Shown here piece after piece: positions 1-5,465 of a stretch of DNA of 15,264 nucleotides. The translations under genes were made by a program, and so were the position numbers. Position 1 is the stretch's first letter. The number at the start of each line of letters is the position of its first letter. The notes under the pieces are model-generated. The model did no database searches. It saw only the letters and a program-made list of their open reading frames with translations, and had not been told where the DNA came from. Origin of the DNA: Firmicutes bacterium UBA5774 (GTDB lineage: Bacteria; Bacillota; Clostridia; Peptostreptococcales; Anaerovoracaceae); contig DIEM01000037.1 of the NCBI GenBank assembly GCA_002418625.1, positions 27,724-42,987 on the forward strand, in the 5' to 3' direction.

Positions 1-1016
1 TGATCTGCAACGCCGACGAAGGCGAGCCATGCACATTCAAAGACCGTTCCATCATCCAGAACGACCCGTTCAGGCTGCTTGAAGGAATGATCATCGCAGG
101 TTACACTGTCGGTGCGCAGAACGGATACATCTACCTGCGCGAAGAATACAGACACCTCCGCCCGCTGCTCATGGGCGCGATCGATCAGATGAAATCCCAC
201 GGCATGCTCGGAAACAACATCCTCGGAACCGGTTTTTCCTATAATATCCACCTTTATTCCGGCGCCGGCGCATATGTCTGCGGCGAAGGCTCCACGCTGA
301 TCGAATCCATCGAGGGCAAAAGCGGAAGACCCAGAATCAAGCCGCCATTCATCAAGGAATGTGGACTGTTCCAGCTGCCGACTCTTGTGAACAATGTCGA
401 GACGCTGGCAATAGCGACTGCGATGCTGACACACGGCACAGACAAATATGTCGCATTCGGGACTGAAAAATCTCCGGGAACAAAAATCATCAGCCTTGCA
501 GGAAACGTCAAGAAACCGGGAACCTATGAAATACCGTTTGGCCTGACCCTTCGCGAAATCATTTACGATATCGGCGGCGGCATCACGGACGACAACGACC
601 TCAAGTTCTTCCAGCTCGGCGGCGCATCCGGCAGGATCGGATCTGCGGCAGTAGTCGATACGCCTTACACCTATGAAGATCTCGCAAAAGTAGGATTGAC
701 TGTCGGTTCAGGCGGAATTCTCGTTGTCGACGACAGAACGAGAGTCATCGACTTCTTAAAATCCATCCAGGATTTCTTCATCCATGAAAGCTGTGGAAAG
801 TGCACGCCGTGCCGTGAGGGGAACCGTCAGATCTCCAAGATAGTTGACCGTTTCGTTGCAGGCGAGCAAAAATCCGACGACCTCGAAACAGCAGAAAGAT
901 TTGCTACCATCATGAGCAATTGCTCTTTTTGCGGACTCGGTGAGACGGCCCAGAGCGCTCTGCTTTCTGCAATCAAATACTTCCCAGAAGAATTTGGTTT
1001 AAAAGGAGGAAATTAG
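1..1016 (+). CDS. hydB: NADH-dependent [FeFe]-hydrogenase flavoprotein subunit (NuoF/HydB-like), 5' partial
   Basis: The gene is cut by the window edge and its reading frame is open from base 3. This family binds FMN and NADH and passes NADH electrons through Fe-S clusters to the hydrogenase subunit, in the cytoplasm. Visible are the NADEGEP flavin/NADH-site motif (bases 12-32), an SLBB domain (about 490-700), and the NuoF-type [4Fe-4S] motif CGKCTPC (about 791-811) with its fourth Cys in NCSFCG (about 919-936). The protein stops about 30 residues after that, so it lacks the C-terminal two-[4Fe-4S] ferredoxin domain of Thermotoga-type HydB. The flavin loop reads EPCTFKDR where NuoF-like proteins I know have EPG. 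The last codons contain AAGGAGGA (1003-1010), the ribosome binding site of hydA, whose ATG is 1 bp past this stop, so the two genes are co-transcribed. NuoF of a complex I is less likely because the next gene is a hydrogenase. Confidence 0.9.
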   Translation, partial: ICNADEGEPCTFKDRSIIQNDPFRLLEGMIIAGYTVGAQNGYIYLREEYRHLRPLLMGAIDQMKSHGMLGNNILGTGFSYNIHLYSGAGAYVCGEGSTLIESIEGKSGRPRIKPPFIKECGLFQLPTLVNNVETLAIATAMLTHGTDKYVAFGTEKSPGTKIISLAGNVKKPGTYEIPFGLTLREIIYDIGGGITDDNDLKFFQLGGASGRIGSAAVVDTPYTYEDLAKVGLTVGSGGILVVDDRTRVIDFLKSIQDFFIHESCGKCTPCREGNRQISKIVDRFVAGEQKSDDLETAERFATIMSNCSFCGLGETAQSALLSAIKYFPEEFGLKGGN

Positions 1017-1017
1017 G

Positions 1018-2763
1018 ATGAAGAATGTAAGAATAATCATTGACAACAAAGAAGTGATCGTTCCTGAGGGAACCACCATACTGGAAGCCGCCAAGAAAGT
1101 CAACATCAATATCCCGCATCTCTGCTACCATCCGGACCAGACCATAAAAGCCAACTGCAGAATCTGCGTGGTCGACGTCGCTGGAAGCAAGAAGCTTACG
1201 CCGGCATGCTCCTCCTTCGTATTTGAAGGGATGGAGGTCTCCACCAACACAAAGAAGGTCCGCGACATGCAGAGAGGTGTTCTCGAGCTCATTCTGGCCA
1301 ACCATAACCAGGATTGCCTGAAATGCCTGAGGAACGGAAACTGCGAGCTTCAGGATCTCTGCCGCAGATTCAACATATCCAAGACCAATCTCGAGGATAC
1401 TGTCGACGCGCTGCCTTTGGACGATACCAATCCAGCCCTTGTCAGGGATTCCAGCAAATGCATCAAATGCAACCGTTGCGTAGAAGCCTGCCAGAAGGTT
1501 CAGGAAGTACATGTCCTGACACATTCGCACAGATCGACCCACTATAATATCACACCGGCTTATGAAATGCCGCTGGAAGACACGCTTTGCGTTTTCTGCG
1601 GACAGTGCGCGACCGTTTGCCCGACAGGAGCCATCGTTGAAAAAGACGATACGCAAAAGGTCTGGGATGCGATCCACAATCCCAACAAGCATGTCATTGT
1701 ACAGGTCGCACCTGCCGTTCGTGTCGCGCTTGGCGATTCGTTCCATATGCCTAAGGGCGACATCGTCACAGGCAAAATGATTTCAGCGCTCAGAAGACTT
1801 GGCTTTGACCAGGTATTCGACACCAACTTCACTGCGGACCTGACGATCCTTGAAGAAGGCAACGAATTGATCAAGCGAATCACAGAAGGCGGAACGTTGC
1901 CGATGATCACTTCCTGCTCACCTGGCTGGATCAACTTTATCGAAGGACGTTACGACCACCTGCTTGACCATCTTTCGACCTGCAAATCGCCGCAGCAGAT
2001 GTTCGGCGCGCTTTCAAAAACCTACTACTCGGATTATAAAGGCATCAAGCCGGAAGATATCTTCACTGTATCCATCATGCCTTGTACCGCGAAGAAATAT
2101 GAAGCTGAAAGACCCGAATTCACACATGACGGCATCAAGGAAGTCGACGTGGCGCTGACCACCAGGGAACTGGCCAGGATGATCGAGTCCGCAGGCATTG
2201 AATTCACTGATCTCGAAGATGGTCAGTTTGACAATCCATTCGGTATCGGAACCGGCGCCGGCGCTATCTTCGGTGCATCCGGCGGCGTTATGGAAGCAGC
2301 TCTCAGAACCGCTTACGAAGTTCTCACAGGCAAGGGCCTTCCAAGCCTGGACTTCGAAGAAGTCAGAGGCCTAGAAGGACTCAAGGAAGCTACCGTCGAT
2401 ATCGATGGAACAGAGCTTAAGGTCGCAGTAGCCAGTGGTCTTGGCAATGCAAAGGTCCTGCTCAAGCAGATCCAGAACGGCACGTCGCCTTATGCGTTCA
2501 TCGAAATCATGGCTTGCCCGGGCGGATGCCTCGGCGGTGGCGGACAGCCGATCAAATCTACTTTGGAAGTCAAAAAGAAGAGGATGAAAGCTCTTTATAA
2601 GATCGATGCCGACCTGCCATTGAGAAAATCCCATAAGAATCCGGATATTATAAAGATTTACGATGCGTTCCTCGGCGAACCTCTGGGACATAAATCCCAC
2701 GATTTGCTGCATACACACTATCATTCGAGAAACAAGAAATTCGACTTCAGTGGATTGAAGTAA
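1018..2763 (+). CDS. hydA: [FeFe]-hydrogenase catalytic subunit, NADH-linked multimeric type
   Basis: Catalyses 2H+ + 2e- = H2 in the cytoplasm, with electrons supplied by the upstream flavoprotein subunit. The 581 residues run as: N-terminal [2Fe-2S] domain (Cys36, 47, 50, 64); NuoG-type His-Cys3 cluster (His96, Cys100, 103, 109); two [4Fe-4S] motifs (Cys148/151/154/158 and Cys191/194/197/201); then the H-cluster domain. Its loops are L1 TSCSPGW (Cys300-Ser301), L2 MPCTAKK (Cys356) and L3 MACPGGCLGGGGQP (Cys500, Cys504). L1 is unusual: the prototype reads TSCCPGW, and Ser301 falls on the second Cys. There is no C-terminal [2Fe-2S] extension as in Thermotoga HydA; the protein ends soon after the family-typical GHKSHDLLHTHY region. 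The start is ATG 1018 behind AAGGAGGA, spaced 7 nt. It is the last gene of the operon, with hairpins downstream. The accessory maturases HydE/F/G are not in the window. Family assignment is firm; bifurcating versus simple NADH-dependent function is open. Confidence 0.95.
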   Translation: MKNVRIIIDNKEVIVPEGTTILEAAKKVNINIPHLCYHPDQTIKANCRICVVDVAGSKKLTPACSSFVFEGMEVSTNTKKVRDMQRGVLELILANHNQDCLKCLRNGNCELQDLCRRFNISKTNLEDTVDALPLDDTNPALVRDSSKCIKCNRCVEACQKVQEVHVLTHSHRSTHYNITPAYEMPLEDTLCVFCGQCATVCPTGAIVEKDDTQKVWDAIHNPNKHVIVQVAPAVRVALGDSFHMPKGDIVTGKMISALRRLGFDQVFDTNFTADLTILEEGNELIKRITEGGTLPMITSCSPGWINFIEGRYDHLLDHLSTCKSPQQMFGALSKTYYSDYKGIKPEDIFTVSIMPCTAKKYEAERPEFTHDGIKEVDVALTTRELARMIESAGIEFTDLEDGQFDNPFGIGTGAGAIFGASGGVMEAALRTAYEVLTGKGLPSLDFEEVRGLEGLKEATVDIDGTELKVAVASGLGNAKVLLKQIQNGTSPYAFIEIMACPGGCLGGGGQPIKSTLEVKKKRMKALYKIDADLPLRKSHKNPDIIKIYDAFLGEPLGHKSHDLLHTHYHSRNKKFDFSGLK

Positions 2764-2802
2764 AATATCACCGGCAGCAAGGAATATCACAATGATCCAT
2801 TT

Positions 2803-2845
2803 AACAGGGCTGTGCCACCGGGAAACCGGATGGCACAGCCCTGTT
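2803..2845 (+). terminator. Hairpin behind hydA, probable terminator
   Basis: AACAGGGCTGTGCCA (2803-2817) pairs perfectly with TGGCACAGCCCTGTT (2831-2845). The stem continues with CCGG/CCGG past one bulged A and closes on a GAAA tetraloop. Only TTTC follows, so as an intrinsic terminator it is poor in U. It lies 40 bp after the hydA stop and may equally protect the mRNA 3' end. Confidence 0.6.
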
Positions 2846-2887
2846 TCAAAAATCAGAGATCATATCCGCTCCTCGCAAAATAAGAGA

Positions 2888-2931
2888 GGCTGTCTTAAAA
2901 CGATGTCGATTGACATCATTTTTAGACAGCC
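2888..2931. terminator. Second hairpin, probable bidirectional terminator
   Basis: GGCTGTCT (2888-2895) pairs with AGACAGCC (2924-2931). Inside it AAAA pairs with TTTT and GATGTC with GACATC, separated by two single mismatches, with a GATT loop. On the plus strand it is followed by CCCCTTTT. On the minus strand it is followed by TCTCTTATTTT. It could stop read-through from hydA and also end a transcript from the sigma-54 promoter at 3119-3134. The GGCTGTCTTAAAA arm also resembles ends of some insertion sequences, so a relic transposon end cannot be excluded. Confidence 0.55.
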
Positions 2932-2981
2932 CCTTTTGGATTGTATTCGGTATTTGTTTGCGGTAAATTCCGAAAATCAGA

Positions 2982-3047
2982 TTAATATTCATTATTGCGT
3001 TCAAATGATCCAGTCAGAATTATACTTTTCCGGTCGTATGCTCGAAT
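2982..3047 (-). pseudogene. Start-less 21-codon reading frame behind a perfect Shine-Dalgarno sequence
   Basis: On the minus strand GGAGG (3054-3058), part of GGAGGTGA, the full complement of the 16S rRNA tail, lies 6 nt before an ATT (3045-3047). From that ATT the frame runs 21 codons to TAA (2982-2984). The peptide would be (M)RAYDRKSIILTGSFERNNEY, which matches no family I know. No ATG, GTG or TTG lies at normal spacing from this Shine-Dalgarno. In another frame GTG (3058-3060) opens a 19-codon frame ending at 3001, but the same GGAGG lies inside it. The site is about 60 nt into the transcript predicted from the sigma-54 promoter. Best reading: the 5' stump of a lost gene whose ATG became ATT. 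Alternatives: a leader peptide with a rare ATT start, or an untranslated small RNA. Confidence 0.3.
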
Positions 3048-3118
3048 CTTTCACCTCCACCTGGCATTCCGGAGAACAAATGGTTAAAAAGTCTAATTTT
3101 ACTCCCAACGTTAATAAT

Positions 3119-3134
3119 AGCAATTAACGTGCCA
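3119..3134 (-). promoter_or_regulatory. Sigma-54 (-24/-12) promoter
   Basis: The minus strand reads TGGCACGTTAATTGCT, which matches the sigma-54 consensus TGGCAC-N5-TTGC(A/T) at every defined base with exact spacing. The start site would be about 3108, and transcription runs toward hydA's 3' end. A sigma-54 activator gene ends 208 bp upstream on the same strand, and three dyad sites lie between. Nothing gene-sized lies downstream before the hairpin at 2888-2931. Confidence 0.75.
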
Positions 3135-3198
3135 TATGTGAATCAGGTCTCAACATCTATACAAACGTTCAAATTTCAATCTTTTCGTTTTTAACTCA

Positions 3199-3240
3199 AA
3201 AACCGCATATGTGTGCGTATCTGCACGCATATGCGGTTTT
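3199..3240. promoter_or_regulatory. Palindrome: terminator of the activator gene and/or activator-binding site
   Basis: AAAACCGCATATG (3199-3211) pairs with CATATGCGGTTTT (3228-3240). The stem extends inward as TGTGC/GCACG (one G-T pair) to a GTATCT loop. On the minus strand the stem is followed by TTTTTG, about 100 bp after the activator's stop, so it can act as its terminator. Inside lies GTGTGCGTATCTGCAC (3211-3226), which matches 13 of 16 bases of the repeated unit in the palindrome at 3264-3301. Its centre is about 110 bp upstream of the predicted sigma-54 start, a normal enhancer distance. The two roles are compatible. Confidence 0.55.
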
Positions 3241-3263
3241 CTTCTGTTGACAACGTTCCAAGC

Positions 3264-3301
3264 AGTGTGCATGTTTGCACACTCGTGCAAACATGCACAC
3301 T
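3264..3301. promoter_or_regulatory. Perfect 38-bp palindrome with two putative activator (UAS) sites
   Basis: AGTGTGCATGTTTGCAC (3264-3280) and its exact reverse complement (3285-3301) flank ACTC. Each arm holds GTGTGCATGTTTGCAC, itself a dyad (GTGTGCA-TGTT-TGCACAC on the left, extending into the spacer). No T-run follows on either strand, so a terminator is unlikely. The site centres lie about 165 and 184 bp upstream of the predicted sigma-54 start. The three site centres in this region are 54 and 20 bp apart, close to 5 and 2 helical turns, so they would face the same side of the DNA. The ligand is inferred to be the adjacent activator. Confidence 0.55.
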
Positions 3302-3341
3302 ATCTGTCGCCTACTAATTTACAATTATCCGGCCTTATACA

Positions 3342-5465
3342 TCATTTTACTTCTGTCCTGCTGTAATTGTATGGGATTTTATATTTTGCGATTTTTCGAA
3401 GAATCGTCGTACGGTCGACGCCGAGCCTTTCAGCAGCGGCGGCCATGCTTCCGCCTTTGCTTAGCGCACTTTCAATCAGTATTTTCTCCGTTTCCTCCAG
3501 GGCAGCCTTCAACGAGAGTTCTTCAATTTTACGCGTGCCGCTCAAATCAGGAGATGCCGTTTTCGCTTCCGACGTGGCTTTTACTTCAGAAGCATCAACG
3601 ATGTCCGTATCCAACGATTCCTCAATGACATCCGCAACTGATGATATGACCAGTCTCTCGATATAATTCTCAAGTTCCCTGACATTGCCCGGCCAGGAAT
3701 AGCCAGCCAGTTTTTTCATGAGCCGCTTGTGGATCGTCTTTTCATATCCGTATTTTTCATTGAACTTGGCAAGGAAATATTCTGCAAGCGGCTCTATTTC
3801 ATTGATCCTGTCCCTTAGCGGCGGAATGAATATCGGAAATACATAAAGCCGGAAATACAGATCTTCCCGGAATTCGCCGTCCTCGACCATCTGCTTGAGA
3901 TTGCGGTTCGTGGCGAAAACGAAACGCGCGTCGACGGTGATGGTCCGACGGCCGCCGACTCTGACGATTTCATTGTCCTGCAGAACCTCCAGCATTTTCA
4001 CCTGAAGCTCCGGCGTCAGCTCCCCTATTTCATCGAGAAATATGGTGCCACCGCCCGCCGCTTCAAAGAGTCCGATCTTTCCGCCCTTGTTCGCTCCCGT
4101 GAAGGTGCCTTCTTCATAACCGAACAATTCTGATTCGATCAGATGGGAAGGTATAGCGCTGCAGTTGATTTTTATAAAAGGCGCGTTCTTTCGCCGGCTT
4201 CTGTTGTGAATCAGTTTAGCGACGACTTCTTTTCCGACCCCCGTTTCGCCAAGCACCAGAACAGGCACATCCTTGTCCGCAATGCTGTCTACGGTGTTAA
4301 GCAGGCTGCTCCACGACTTGCTGTCCTGAAAAATCCCCCCTGGCTGAAGCTGCTGGCGGCGAAGATGCTCAAGCTCCGTCTTATAAATATTCTTTTTCTT
4401 CTCCGATTGTGCCAACTTGTCCTGCAGATTCTGAAATTCCGATATATCCCGCAGATTGCAGACGACACGCACGATCTTGCCGTTTTTATCGAAAACAGGC
4501 GTCCCTGTGACCATGATCTGCTTACCGTTTCGAACTGTCTGCTTCATCGTGACAGTCCTTCTTTCAGCAAGCACGCGCAGCGTGACAGGATCATCCAGCT
4601 GTCCGTCCTCGACGAGTTTCGTCACATGGCGCCCTACCATATTGTCAGGCTTCGAGCCGGTGATCCGCTCATGGGATTTATTGACGCGCAGAACGACTCC
4701 TTCGCCATCCGCGATCGTAAAACCATCATATGAGGTTTCTATGATCGTATTGACCTCATCGATGGTTTGCTGCAGATTATTGATCTTTTGAACGATCTCA
4801 AATGCTTCCCGCGAATCGAAAACGATGCCGATGACGCCTGTTATTTTTCCGCGTCCCGAAACCTGCGTTGTGCAGACGAGGAATTCCCTGTTGGCAAAAT
4901 TGATTTTCTTTAATTCAGCCGGTCTGCCGATCAGTGCTTCACCCATCATGCCGGATAGGACCTCCGCCCGAAATTCATCCAGTGTCCTGCGTCCCTTGGC
5001 AGTCAATACGCCTTCCTTTTTCCAGTCAAATACTGGTACACGATGGGCGCTGAATATGCTTATCATGGAGGCAAGGCCTAGAAGCGCGAAAAGAGTATCA
5101 TTCGTCCCTCGGAAAAAATCCGAAATCAATCGTTTTCTAGTAAACAAATTAACAAAGCACCCGGCTCCGTCAACGGCTGCGACATACTTTTCAGCTGCCA
5201 TGAGCATGCTCTCTACGCCTTCATTTTCAAACGCTATCCTGAAGTCAAGATTCAGCCGGAAGGCCTCCGACAGGCGCTCCTCGCCCCTGAACCCTGCCCG
5301 ATGACGCTCAAAAGCCTCTCTCTCAAGAATACCGACGGGATGCAAATCATCATCAACGACCATGATTTCACCGAAAGAGGCTTGCGAAAAAAGAATGGCC
5401 GCCGTTTTTACCGGCTCGCTTTCCCTTATAAATTCTGTTCCGTCAAAATTTTGCTGATTCAGCAT
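3342..5465 (-). CDS. Sigma-54-dependent transcriptional activator with CBS-like and PAS sensor regions
   Basis: A 707-residue bacterial enhancer-binding protein. Order: an N-terminal region resembling a CBS pair (about 10-120, with IMVVDDDLHPVGILER and YVAAVDGAGCFVNLF); a linking sensor stretch (about 120-225); a PAS domain (about 240-350, SYDGFTIADGEG); a short coiled linker; the AAA+ sigma-54 domain (about 375-615) with Walker A GETGVGKE (about 405), sigma-54 loop GTFTGA (about 453), Walker B GTIFLDEIGE (about 478) and the ATNRNL and YFRL motifs; and a Fis-type helix-turn-helix at the C-terminus (about 660-700, AAAERLGVDRTTILRKI). There is no receiver domain, so it probably senses a small molecule through CBS/PAS, as in PrdR-like clostridial regulators. 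The loop is GTFTGA, not the usual GAFTGA. Its ATG lies inside the last 23 bp of dacA (GGAAAGG upstream at wide spacing), so it is probably translated from the same mRNA. The effector is unknown. Confidence 0.92.
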   Translation of the reverse strand: MLNQQNFDGTEFIRESEPVKTAAILFSQASFGEIMVVDDDLHPVGILEREAFERHRAGFRGEERLSEAFRLNLDFRIAFENEGVESMLMAAEKYVAAVDGAGCFVNLFTRKRLISDFFRGTNDTLFALLGLASMISIFSAHRVPVFDWKKEGVLTAKGRRTLDEFRAEVLSGMMGEALIGRPAELKKINFANREFLVCTTQVSGRGKITGVIGIVFDSREAFEIVQKINNLQQTIDEVNTIIETSYDGFTIADGEGVVLRVNKSHERITGSKPDNMVGRHVTKLVEDGQLDDPVTLRVLAERRTVTMKQTVRNGKQIMVTGTPVFDKNGKIVRVVCNLRDISEFQNLQDKLAQSEKKKNIYKTELEHLRRQQLQPGGIFQDSKSWSSLLNTVDSIADKDVPVLVLGETGVGKEVVAKLIHNRSRRKNAPFIKINCSAIPSHLIESELFGYEEGTFTGANKGGKIGLFEAAGGGTIFLDEIGELTPELQVKMLEVLQDNEIVRVGGRRTITVDARFVFATNRNLKQMVEDGEFREDLYFRLYVFPIFIPPLRDRINEIEPLAEYFLAKFNEKYGYEKTIHKRLMKKLAGYSWPGNVRELENYIERLVISSVADVIEESLDTDIVDASEVKATSEAKTASPDLSGTRKIEELSLKAALEETEKILIESALSKGGSMAAAAERLGVDRTTILRKIAKYKIPYNYSRTEVK

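Larger units (their letters stand above)
2764..3341. other. Intergenic regulatory region between convergent hydA and the sigma-54 activator gene
   Basis: These 578 bp hold no credible long gene; the longest open frames run through hairpins and lack ribosome binding sites. From left to right it contains a 43-bp hairpin (2803-2845), a second hairpin (2888-2931), a minus-strand remnant reading frame (2982-3047), a minus-strand -24/-12 promoter (3119-3134), and two large palindromes (3199-3240, 3264-3301). The stretch between 2940 and 3190 is visibly richer in A+T than the surrounding genes. Confidence 0.8.

Noticed and set aside
2829..2846. TGGCAC in the hairpin behind hydA as another sigma-54 promoter
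   Set aside because: The base pattern after the 5-bp spacer is TGTT on both strands, not TTGC, and the element is explained by the stem.
2792..3127. Open frame of 111 codons on the plus strand between hydA and the activator gene
   Set aside because: It runs through both hairpins, has no Shine-Dalgarno, and its translation resembles no protein family.
3199..3301. CRISPR-like or satellite repeat
   Set aside because: Only three copies in mixed orientation without regular spacers; the position relative to the sigma-54 promoter fits activator sites better.
4143..5304. Plus-strand open frames opposite the activator gene
   Set aside because: They are antisense shadows of a gene with complete domains; their composition is that of reverse-frame translation.
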